Part shown: positions 36,484 through 47,341 of the stretch, one piece after another
Numbering within the stretch: position 1 is the first letter of the stretch
Layout: every line of letters starts with the position of its first letter
Assembly (NCBI GenBank): GCA_950295325.1
Contig: OX485805.1
Location: 3,474,501 to 3,538,500, forward strand
Length of the DNA: 64,000 nt
DNA from: Polytrichum commune
Taxonomy: Eukaryota; Streptophyta; Polytrichopsida; Polytrichales; Polytrichaceae
Direction: 5' to 3'
Notes under the pieces: generated by a model
Database searches by the model: none
What the model was told of the DNA's origin: nothing
The model's input: the letters and a program-made list of their open reading frames with translations, nothing else
Program-made: the position numbers and the translations under genes

Positions 36484-36834
36484 CACCATATGCTCACAAG
36501 CTAAGTACATCAAAACATGGTCAGTTTTTTTTCCTTCTTGCATGATCAAACATCAAATCTTTTAACCCAAGTATATCACCATACCTTAATAAGCTTACAT
36601 ACACATCATATTAGTCTTCCAAAATCTTCCTAGTTCGTAATCCGCATGCAACATGATGGGTCCCCAAAGCTACGACTCGCCCATAAAATCATCCAACGTA
36701 TTTCATCCGCCAGTGATCCACTTGTGCCAACTTTAGAGGACCCTCCAGCCTAGCCCCAGCCCTGAGGTCAACTGAGGGGGTTTCTGATTCCAAGGGGATG
36801 ATCTTTCATCCATCTCACGGATGTATGAAGATTC

Positions 36835-36855
36835 TAGGGTTTCATCCAAACCCTA
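36835..36855 (+). promoter_or_regulatory. Paired inverted telo-boxes upstream of EBP1
   Basis: TAGGGTTT (36835-36842) and AAACCCTA (36848-36855) form an 8-bp dyad with a 5-bp gap, about 260 bp before the start codon. The telo-box AAACCCTAA is a known promoter element of plant ribosomal-protein and growth-related genes, which fits EBP1. Activity here is inference. Confidence 0.55.
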
Positions 36856-37111
36856 AACAGGGCGGCTCCGTCTACCTCTCCTGCCATAGCAGTTCGTGTC
36901 CGCCCTCTCCACCTCCTTCCTTTGGTCAATTCGCCGTCCGCTCGTTCGCTCAATCCATATTGTCACCCGTCTCGACGTCCTTTGTTGCGGCTGCACCGCG
37001 ACAGCGTTCATCCCGGTGCATTTTGAGCGATTCCTCGAGTTTTACGTCTCCGAATTCGTATTGCGAGGAGGTCGGTTGGGGTTTTGGGGTTGAGGAAAGG
37101 AATAAGTTGCC

Positions 37112-40100
37112 ATGTCGGACGATGAGCAGAAAGAGGAGAAGGAGCTCGACTTGACGTCACCCGATGTGGTGACCAAGTACAAATGTGCGGCGGAGGTCGC
37201 CAACAGTAAGTGTGCATGTTTCGATTTTTGAGTTTGGCATTTGTTGAATGTGGATTTATTGGTGGTGGAGTTTTAGGGTTTGGTGGGGCCAGCTAGGGCT
37301 ATGTGCACTGTGAGAGGATTTTGTTGCAATTAGTGTTGTTGATGATTAGTCAGAGTGAAGGTGTAAATGGAATCATTGGGATGGTTGAGTGATTATAGAG
37401 TTACATGTTTACATGGTGGTTATCAATGTGGAATTTGAGCACGCCGAGGGGACACTGATTTTAGTAGTGCGCGATATTGTTTCTGGATATTTGCAGAGGC
37501 ATTGCAAGCCGTGCTGGCAGACTGCAAGCCTGGTGTGAAGATTGTCGATTTATGTGAAAAGGGTGACAATGTGATTCGCGAGTGAGTCTGCTGAACCTTC
37601 TCGCTCCCTCCCTCTCTTTCGCAATATGTAAATATGTATATATTTACTCTAGTTCATCTGTTGGTCTTAACCCTGGTTGAATTGAAGTATGGGAGTTGGC
37701 AAATCTCCTTGCATGTTTTTGAACTGTAGTAGTCGATGATTGTTGTTCAAGAAGGGGTCTACCTCATCACGATCCATTCTATCAGGAGCATGCTGTATTA
37801 TGTCAATGCATCCGAAAACTAGCTCAATGTGTCTGTGGCTATCTTGTTTCAAAAGGGAGATTTCCTGGATGATCAAGGTGCCCTTCTTTAATATTTCATA
37901 TTCTCCAAGTTCAGGCGATGTCGTTACTGGTCCACTTGACTAAGATGTTCTTACTGAATAACAGAGCTCTGAAAAGTGTTAGTGTTGTGGCAGCCAAACA
38001 GCTCTGATGTTTAAAAACTCCAAGAAAAAGATCGACAAGGGGATTGCATTCCCAACATGCGTGTCTGTTAACAACACAGTGTGCCATTTCTCACCACTGG
38101 CTAGTGATGAGACTGTGGTTAATGCTAACGACATTGTGAAGATGTAAGTGTCTCAGGCAGTTGCTATCTTCATGTTTTGAGAAGTATTTGTACAATTTCT
38201 CCTTACTGCAGACGTGCATTATTAATATTTCAACGATTTGGCAATGCAGGAGTGTTCATGCGTTTTCATGTTGTATGTATAGCACTGGTAAAACCACTTG
38301 CTTAGGGTTGTGGAAATAAGTTGCTTCGGGTGTTCATTACTATTAGTTGCAATGTCTACAACTGATAATGTTTTTATTCAGAATATCTAGTTAACTTATG
38401 CAGAAGAATATTTTTCTGGTCTGTTGCAGTGATCTAGGCTGCCACATTGATGGTTTTAGTGCTGTGGTTGCGCACACACATGTGCTTTGCGAAGGCCCAG
38501 TTACTGGACGGGCAGCTGACGTTCTGGCTGCTGCCAATACTGCTGCAGAGGTGGCCCTGAGGTTGGTCAGGCCTGGAAAGAAGGTTAGACCTTTCCCTGT
38601 GTACATTTGTAATCTTCAACAGCTAACATATGTCAATTGAGATGACAGTATGACTTTGAGAGTTCATATTTTTGGTCTAATCAGAACACTATTTCTTTGA
38701 AACGTGTCTTCATGTAGACTTTTGGTCACAAATTTCTGGATGGCTCGTTTTCCTTCCAAATTCTGAAGCATTGAGTGTAATTACCTTGCCTTGCATGCAA
38801 TCTGCGATTGATCATGGAGGTCCCATGAATTGTAGAGGTTATCATGTCATTTGTGCATGTATTGCTACTGTTATCTCAGATCTTTTAGGTCTGACCTCAA
38901 CTTGTGCATGTGCAGAACAAGGATGTCACAGAAGCCATTCAGAAGGTGGCAGCAGCATATGACTGCAAAATTGCAGAGGGTGTGTTGAGCCACCAAATGA
39001 AGCAGTTTGTGATTGATGCAAACAAAGTAATTTTGAGTGTAACGAACCCAGAGACACGAGTAGATGATGCTGAGTTTGAGGAGAACGAGGTGTATGCAAT
39101 TGATATTGTTACTAGCACGGGTGATGGCAAGGTATGTGTCCTGCAGATTTGTGCCCACATTTGTGTTCGTAGTTATGGTGTGCGGTTCTCAATGTCAGGT
39201 GTCTATCTTAGCAGTACGATTTTGTCACATGACTAATATACATATTGCATATGTTTAGTAATTTTCAAGGATGTAGCTTATGTTTACAATCATGTGAAGC
39301 TTCAGCGAATCTTAATTTTAATCTCCTGTATATACTTCCAAGGTTGACATTTAATGACTTTGCAAAGTACTATACAAACTGCAGTGATTTCCTGTCTCTG
39401 ACCATTTTCTATATGATCAAGAAGCAGAAACTGTAGGATTTTCTGTACATTCAATTCCCAGTTCCGATCGTCTTGATCCTATCTAACCCTTGCCTTGACT
39501 TTGTGAATATCAGTTAACTTGTTTTACTTAGGAAACCTAAATGTTTGTGGGTGTGCCATCCATGGGGTTCATTCTTTTTTCTCATGTTTTAGTCTTTGGT
39601 GTTTGGTGCAGCCAAGGCTATTGGATGAGAAGCAAACCACAGTTTATAAGAGGGCAGTGGATAAGAACTACCACTTAAAGATGAAGGCATCCAGATTTAT
39701 CTTCAGTGAAATTAACACAAAGTTCCCCATCATGCCCTTCACGGCCAGGTGGAGATAAACTGACATATTTATGTAGTTTTCTCTCTTCACTTATATTTCG
39801 GATTTTAAGAAGTGACTTGGAAAAGGGATGCTTTTAGTTCTTGGAACAGTTATCTGTCTGGCTGCTGCCTGTTTAGCCTTTCTGAAAATATAGTTCATGC
39901 AGGATCCTAATTATCATCCCAGTTTTATAATATTTCTTTTCATTTTGTGCTAGTATTAACTTAATGGGTTGGGATTGACAAATTACACAGGGCTCTAGAA
40001 GAAAAGCGTGCACGTCTTGGACTAGTAGAGTGTGTGAATCATGAGCTGCTTCAGCCATACCCTGTTCTTCACGAGAAGCCTGGTATATTTCCTTGAATCA

Positions 40101-41208
40101 ACTCAATGTCTTCTTTATGAATTTAAATTGAATGAGGAGCTTCTATCCTTCCATTTGTAAGTATTTCCTTGTATTCAGCATCCAGTGTCTTAGTATATAT
40201 CGAAGTGAAAGCCCTGCCAGAGTTATAATGCTTCTCTTCTGGCAAATGAGCTTATTTGGTGTCTACAGGTTAGTGTAGATATTCATTTGGGTTAGTGAAG
40301 ATGTAAATTGCCTAAATCACCTGAGCGCAGTCCAGGCGCCTCTCTGTGCAATTGTTGCATTCTAACACAAGGAGCACATGATTTGCTTGGCAGGTGACTT
40401 TGTAGCACATATTAAGTTCACAGTATTGCTGATGCCCAATGGCTCAGACAAAATCACCGGACATTCTCTCCAGGAGATCCAGCCTTCAAAGGTACCAGAG
40501 GATCCAGAGATCAAGGCCTGGCTAGCTATGGGCACCAAGGCCAAGAAAAAGGGCGGTGGCAAGAAGAAGAAAGGTAATTACTCATTATTAACTTGAGGTA
40601 TGAGTATTAGATTATGGACCATGACTAGCTGTTCATGTTTTCTTTCGTGATGGTGAATCCATTGGATAGAGTTCCCTTGGAACACATCTGAAAGCTGTAT
40701 AATGGGAAATTTAAACTGAATTTTGGCATGGTCATGGCCTTGAAGGGTAGTTTGAAGACATACTGGACCAGGGTCTTATTCTAATACTATTCTATTTCAT
40801 GACTATCCTATACTTGTGGGCCCTTCTACACAATATTTTTGATATAAACTAAGATAGTGAGATTTTGTGGTCTCCTGGTTTTGTGACCACCTTTTTCCGA
40901 GATGGGCTTGATGCAAAAATTGAAGGTAGGGATTCATCAGGTTATTTGATAACAAAACCTTCTTGGTCCTGTAGGCCCCCAAGATCTAGCAAAGGGGATG
41001 GCCTTGGCATGTTCCACCTATGGTGCCAGGCCCTCGAGCGTTAGTATATAGTGCCCTTGAGATTTGTGCAATCCATAATTTTTGGCTTTTCTATTGTGAA
41101 TGTGACACAGGTAAGAAGGGAGACAACATGATCGAGGGTCAAGATGATGCCGCTGAGGCTGCAGATGCCCCAGTTGAGGGTGCGGAAAGCATGGACACAT
41201 CCACTTAA
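37112..41208 (+). CDS. EBP1: EBP1 / proliferation-associated protein 2G4 homolog
   Basis: Nine exons join in frame: 37112-37205, 37497-37581, 37994-38143, 38430-38583, 38916-39131, 39612-39748, 39991-40082, 40394-40573 and 41111-41208. They give 401 residues; the Arabidopsis protein has about 390. The N-terminus [20 protein letters not shown] and the blocks [94 protein letters not shown] and [17 protein letters not shown] are typical of the family. The fold is that of methionine aminopeptidase without peptidase activity. A Lys-rich tract ([16 protein letters not shown]) near the C-terminus should bind RNA and direct the protein to the nucleolus. In plants EBP1 promotes growth and ribosome biogenesis. 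The acidic Ala-rich tail is short. Exon 3 starts at the CAG at 37991-37993, which restores the frame. Intron 8 holds an M2 MITE. Confidence 0.95.
40735..41060 (+). mobile_element. MITE family M2, degraded copy in EBP1 intron 8
   Basis: GTGGGCCCTTCTACACA, GTGAGATTTTGTGGTCTCCT, GGTTTTGTG and GGGCTTGATGCAAAAAT match the copy in Kelch intron 3 in order. The ends are poorly preserved. Confidence 0.55.
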
Positions 41209-44200
41209 GACAGGAATTCGGAGAAAGTGGAGTATCGATGATTCTATCAGGTGACGTAGTTGTGCACCGTTTCAGTTTTGCACCTGACAGCAGCAGTGGC
41301 AATGTTGGGTAATTGTAGCAAATATGGGATACAGTACCCCCCAACATTATTGTTGCTTGTTTAAAGTTGTGTGTGTTACACCAAGTGGAAGGTGTTTCTT
41401 TGTACAAGGCCCACAAGTGTTGTCTTAACAGTAGCAAAGGGCGTCAAATTTCAATCACAATCCGGAACTCTTGCATCTTTGTCTTGGAGGTTGTTGAGCG
41501 CGCGTGTTCGTGGATTTGGATATCTTCTTCTCCCTTTCCACTTTCTAGTTGGTGGATTCTCAATATGAAATGTACAATCAACACTAGTGTGATGTAATAG
41601 TGTCCAGTCATCACCAAGGGTCAGATTGGAAGTCTCCAACAGTGTCATGTTATTTTTATAGACTGATTTCACCAAGTGGCCCAAGAATGCTGAGCTTTTA
41701 GAGACTTTAGAGAAGTTTTGGGCCGCAAAGTCAATCGGTCCAACTGGATTATTATCCGTCTGTCTACAAATGACATGAACGAGAAATACCTTGGAATGAA
41801 TCAATTCTGACAATTCTTGCAATCATTTTAATTCCCTCATGAGTCTAGATATGTAAAATACATGTTCAAGTTTTGGTTCAGTTCAACATCATCCTGGGCA
41901 TACATCAGAGAGCACATAAATCAGGTAATTGATATTTACTTGCAACTTTGATGCTTCCAAAGTTGCACGCTTCATCTGTTCCTGACATTACAACCCGAAG
42001 CACATGTGCCTACAACTAACATAGCAATACCTTTATTGACTCTGTCCCCAGAGGCAGAGTCTAAACAACGACACTACATCAACAACATTTGGTGGTCCAA
42101 TGTGCGTTTTGCAATGGATACACAGGTAGTGGGATTTGAAATTGCAGACTTTACGAACCTAGAATTCCAAACTTAGAAACCACTGTATTGAAGATCCAAG
42201 TATACAAGGTAATCTATAAAAATTATCTCTGTTCCAAGAACTTAAGTCAGGGAGAGGGGAGCCATCTAATGACTCTCATCTACATACTGGGAGGATGAGC
42301 TATGTGTAATCTTACATTATTGTATTTCATTAATGACATTTGAGTTGCAACATTAATCAGCAACACAACAATAGCTGGGCATTGGAGCTAGACATTATTG
42401 GTATCAACTGCAAATTAACATGGAGGTTGCAAACTAACATCCTAGCATGGCATTGTGACTCGATGTTGATATCTTGATTCTAAGTATGCATGCTTCAATG
42501 TTAATTAGGCCAGAAACCCTGGAGCCTTTAGATCTTTACGTGTTTCTCTGGATGTCTACACCCTTAATTTAACATCAAATGGAAGGTAAAATGAGAGGCT
42601 ATATTCTATGCTATTCTAGGGCTTATGACAAGATTCTTTTTCACAAGCTAATGTAAATTATGAATACTGAAATGACAAGAGTAATTTTTGTTCTAGTCAT
42701 GTGTCCATGCTTGAGCTGTTTGATTGCTGACTGTTTTATTGAGTATGAGAACTACATTGATTGTCTTAATTAGCACAAGTCACACTACATGTCGAATTCT
42801 AAATTGTGTGTCAATTGACATCCATTTTTTTTATGGGTGCAAGTTTTTGTGTGCCAAATGTCAAAAACTTGCAGGTTTTTTTTTTCAAAAATACACACTT
42901 CTTGTGCAGTGTCAATAAAAATTACATGCAAACACATGCTTGTTTGCGAATAGTTACAAGATGAATTGTGCTGGTACTTTTAGTGAATAGTGTTGTTATA
43001 AATAATGTTTTTAGTGCCCATGATGAGCAATGCTTCCTGCATCTTTTGGTAGCATTAATTTCATAGTGCAAAGATATTGAATATTACCTTCACTAATTTC
43101 TCACACTTATTATTAGCCCTCCCTCACATATTGGAAAATTTGTGTACTCCATGTAGGATTCCAAGTTGGCTTCATTTTAATCTATCTTATCATCCAATTT
43201 CTTTGAATAAGTTAGCATAGATGATTTCCCAATGATTCTTACATCATAATTATAAATATTTTATTCATTTCATGTCTCTTGTATTACATTTGTAATCTAA
43301 TCCATCTTCCTTAGTTGGTAGATAATAGCTATTTTTTCAAAGGTGCTTCATTTGTGATTGATCTTAAATAAGTAAATATAACTAACTTCAAGAGCTTGCC
43401 ATGACTTGTTCCTAAGTTTAAATCTCACATATCTTATATATTTAGATAGATTTAAAGGTTTTTTTTCAACAAATTAGTCATATAGAAATTTAAAATTCTA
43501 TCTAAAAGTTATGAGTGTTCCTACGAGACAACTTTTGTTTGAGTTTAGCTGACTTTGTAGCTTCACCACTGTTAACCAAATTGTAACCAAAACTATTGTG
43601 CAATATTGTCAGATAATATTCTCCAAGTACGGTGAATAAGATTGTTTAGCAAGTTATTTAATGAAAATCGTGATGAATTTTTCTTTATCACATGTAACTT
43701 GTAAAATTGTTAAGCCGCTTAATGGACGTAAAACTGCGAATGTAAGACTAGGGATGAAAATTTGATAAACAAATAAATAGCCAGTACATGAAGTCGAGGT
43801 GGGAACTTATATGAGCATATATATATATATATATGCTCATGAAATGGAAATCACTTGTACATTGGAGTAACGAAAACATCAAATTCTTGTACATTTGCTA
43901 GTGGAAGTAAATATAGAAGAGGCTTCAACACTATCATTGTCAATTCTTCTTTCATAACTATGCATAGATGGAGTATTTGCATTTGCGTTTATTTCAGTTG
44001 GAAGTGAATCTTACAAACACAATATAGCATTATTATCTACATGACAACTAGTAGGGGTTCTATTCATATCCTCATCCATATCTTCTTCAAATCTATTCAA
44101 GAAAGACGTAGAGGTTAATCAAATATGCCTTTGGTTTCAAAAGAAATAAACACCTTGATTTGTTGTCATCTTTAAAAATTGATAATTTGTTAATATGACA

Positions 44201-44481
44201 TTTGAACAAGGATGTTGAAGCCATTAGCCTTCAAGATACATGCTAACAAGGCTAATAGATGTGTATTACTTGTAACCCTCTCTCAAAAGTAAGCGTGTTG
44301 ATGAATATGAAGACTCATCAAACTCATAGTGATATTAATATAATTTGCTCTATCAATTAGATCGCAATGTATCTAACCGTTTTTGAAACTACTGTAAATT
44401 TTCAAAGGCAAGATTCTCTCCCAACTCATAATCATAGCATAGGTCGACTTATTTCTGATAACTAGGAGATGAAAACTTGAG
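41209..44481. other. EBP1 3'UTR and AT-rich spacer
   Basis: The first few hundred bases probably form the EBP1 3'UTR. The rest contains no supported gene. The one clear structure is a perfect 30-bp palindrome at 43811-43840. Confidence 0.45.
43811..43840. repeat. Perfect 30-bp palindrome with an (AT)n core
   Basis: ATGAGCAT, then alternating AT, then ATGCTCAT reads the same on both strands over 30 bp. The non-AT arms show that it is more than a simple dinucleotide run. Confidence 0.85.
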
Positions 44482-44724
44482 TATAAATAAGGCCCTATTC
44501 AAGGAGCCCAAATCCGTCTCTTTTAACTTACTTTTCAAGGAGGAGGGCCTATAGCCCTTTCCCGAAATGACACCCTCTCAGGCAGCCACATCGCCTGAGA
44601 GGTTAGGGTTAGGGTTAAGGCCTTCCTCCTCTCTTCTTCTTCCTTTCCTTCTACTACTCCTCCGTAGCCAGGAGTTGGATTGAGGGATTCAATACATCGA
44701 GTAACACCTTCCGCAGCGCTCACG
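44482..44724 (+). promoter_or_regulatory. Core promoter and likely leader exon of the small-protein gene
   Basis: TATAAATA at 44482-44489 is a good TATA box. Downstream are a 9-bp perfect hairpin (arms CTCTCAGGC at 44575-44583 and GCCTGAGAG at 44593-44601), a telo-box-like GGTTAGGGTTAGGGTT (44601-44616), a CT-rich stretch, and a strong donor CACG then GTGAGC at 44724/44725. An upstream ATG at 44567 could open a 39-codon uORF. Linking this leader to the coding exons at 45744 is inference; the leader acceptor was not identified. Confidence 0.45.
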
Positions 44725-45743
44725 GTGAGCTTCGCATTCTAGAACCGAGGCGGGAGTTTTCGGGAGTATATCAATTGGTCTGTTTTCAGTCATTGATTTT
44801 CGGTACTCTTTTTCTTTGGGTTCGTCTCATGGAATTTACTATTCGAGTCAGGTCCTCAGCAAGTAAAGCGGTCATTTTGTACATTTAAACTGATCATAAG
44901 TCTGAACGATATCCTATAGGTGTGACACTTTGAACTTATTAAATGCAAAGTTGGTGGAGATAAGTAGTTACCCTTTACTTTCTCAAAGATTAGTGGGGAT
45001 AAACAAAGCAAAATCTGTGCAAAAGCTGCCTAATGTAAGCAGTGGACACCCCAGTAGTCTCGTTAATGCTCATGTTTAATCTAAGAAGCGTTTAGGATTC
45101 CTTGGATGTCAATTTTGGTAGTAAATTTAACTTGTTAGAAAATTGGTTGGTTTTGACATATAAATTCTTGGATGATGCTTACTTGGCACAATCTCAACAG
45201 GAATGTAGTGATAACAAAAGAATTAGCAAACAATGCTACTTCTGTATCTATCTCAGTACTCATTTCTTTGGTGTGCTGTCTGAGGTGAGATGACTTTGGT
45301 TTTCTTCCATCCACAATTTTCTAGGACCAGAGTTCATACCGTCTCTTACGCTATCTCCTGTAAGATAGTTTGGCAGTGGCAAGGTAGTAAGCCAGACAAT
45401 TGTGTATTTTGCTGTAAGTAGGCAGAGAAAAGACTATTGTTATTGTGGTCAATTTTGGGTGACAACAATTTATTTTGGGGTACCCTAGATTCTTGGAATA
45501 TTCTCATTGGAAATCGATCTTAGGATTGACCTGAAAGTCAGGAATGAAGTAGATGGTCCTCAACACAGCTTTGGGTTTGGATCCCTTGTGTTTGAATTGC
45601 TCCCGTCTTTCCAGGATGAATTGATCTTTGTACAAACACTTAAGGTGAAGGTGGAGGTGAAGGTACACTTCTTTGGCTTTAGTTTTTGTATGTACCATAT
45701 GAATCATCCTTCAAATTAAGGGTAGATCTAATCCTGCGTAATC

Positions 45744-46306
45744 ATGGCCTTCTTCCGTTCAATCAAGAGGCAAAGGTTTCCCACAGCAGATTGCACAAGT
45801 CAGGATTGGGATGTTGTAGCTTCCTTCCCATCAGTTTATGAGCAGGTTTTTTTTTTTTTCTTGTTAAGGTAGAGGGGCACATTCCCGCTCGGGTCCTTAA
45901 ACCGCTCACTAGACCTATCCAAACAAGAGGTACATTATAGCTTCGTACCTCAAATTTCTATGTAATCATGGTGTACATTTTTGGGGTGAGTGGTTTTGGG
46001 TACCCCTATGAGTTCTCCTTCCAAAATTCATAACTAATTCAATATTAATCCAAAATTAATTATTCCAATTGGTCCAATTTCCAATGTACTTTGCACATCT
46101 TCCAAGATTGATTCCCCCTTAATAACTCCCCAATGAACATGCCAATCTGAAATTCGAGCGGGAATGCGCCCCTCTACCTTAGAGACTTGCAATGTTACAT
46201 TCTTTGGTCCTTTGTACAACCTCTGTTTTGATTGCTACAGAGATTGACAGTAATTGCAAATGATACTGCTGGAGATGCTGAAGTTTACAAATTTCCTAGT
46301 TCATAA
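45744..46306 (+). CDS. Small two-exon gene, 55-residue protein of unknown function
   Basis: Exon 1 (45744-45845, 34 codons, phase 0) begins MAFFRSIKRQRF after a promoter-like region. It ends at a CAG then GTTTTT donor. Exon 2 (46241-46306) follows a TTGCTACAG acceptor and continues RLTVIANDTAGDAEVYKFPS to a stop. The product has a basic N-terminus, then a hydrophilic part with SQDWDVVASFPSVYEQ; there is no transmembrane segment. I do not recognise the family. Support comes from the clean phase-0 junction, non-repetitive composition and the upstream TATA region. Against it are the short length and a donor with a long T run. The intron carries a 313-bp MITE. Confidence 0.5.
45867..46179. mobile_element. 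313-bp MITE with 24-26-bp inverted ends, TA target site
   Basis: The left end AGGTAGAGGGGCACATTCCC and the right end GGGAATGCGCCCCTCTACCT are inverted repeats over about 24 bp with one mismatch. The element is flanked by TA on both sides, as for Tc1/mariner-type (Stowaway-like) MITEs. There is no coding capacity. It lies inside the intron of the small-protein gene. Confidence 0.85.
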
Positions 46307-47341
46307 TGGAGTCTGCGTTTAGCTTTTGGACAATTGTTCCAACTTGCATCTACTACTTCATACAACATTTTATGTTTGTGCAAACTGACTGTTGCATGGA
46401 TCAACATGTCTGTTACCTACATTCTTCCTTGAAAATTGGGTCAACAAGTGGAGACATGATCTGAGATATGGTGCTAAAATGTTTTCAGGAGCTGTTGAGG
46501 ACTATGAAGGTTTTTGGGGTGCCACTAGTATTCCAATTCGGTGTCTTTATTGTTAACTTCTAAACCGTCATGTGAGGTATCATGGCTTCCAGCTTCTAGT
46601 ATATTGTGTTTCTCAATTATGCACTAATTGCATATGCTTGAGAACCCATGACCCTTGAGAAGCAATTGTTGTTATAAAAAATTCGAATTTCTGGCATGAA
46701 TTTCACTTCATGTTCAGAATCAACAAAACTCAGCATGTAATCTTCAATTTTTGGTGATGGTGATAATGACCTGAAGCGCTTTGAAGACGATACTGTAGCT
46801 ACTTTTAGTCATGGAAAGCAAAATCTACAGCCATGTCACAGCTAGAATGCCTAAGGCTGCTAGGGTCCCTTCAGTTCAACTACACTGCTTTATGGTAAAT
46901 AGTGTGGGCAGATGTTTAGTAAGACTTGCCTTGGGAATCCCTATAGTGTTGACCATGACATACATTATCACACTTGACCGTCATCACAACATTTCGGTGC
47001 CAAATTGTACCAACAACGCTTGCATAAAACTGTACATATCTCAATAAAAGGATTAAGAATATTCCATTTTGAAAATATTCTATATCTAACTTGACACTCA
47101 CATACATATATGAGCTTATGTCATCTGAAATCAAGTTTTGTGTTCCAAATTTAACAGCATCGTGAATTTCATAGATAGGTTTCATAAAATTACAATTAGA
47201 AGATCTAAAATCAAATCTTTATTATTGACTGTTTGATTCGTTAGTTTGCGGAATTACCCATGATGATATTCAAATCCATAAAATCATCTATTTGACTTTT
47301 AATGTATCGTTATCGTTAGACTTTATTCAAAACACAAAAAG
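46307..47341. other. Spacer between the small gene and the Helitron fragment
   Basis: It probably includes the small gene's 3'UTR. No other gene is supported. A short open stretch near 46740-46850 was not recognised. Confidence 0.35.

Noticed and set aside
36798-37154. Plus-strand frame running into EBP1 exon 1 in another frame
   Set aside because: It covers the EBP1 promoter and leader and overlaps the true start in a different frame.
44601-44618. Telomere remnant
   Set aside because: Only about two to three copies of TTAGGG-like text in a promoter context; read as a telo-box.
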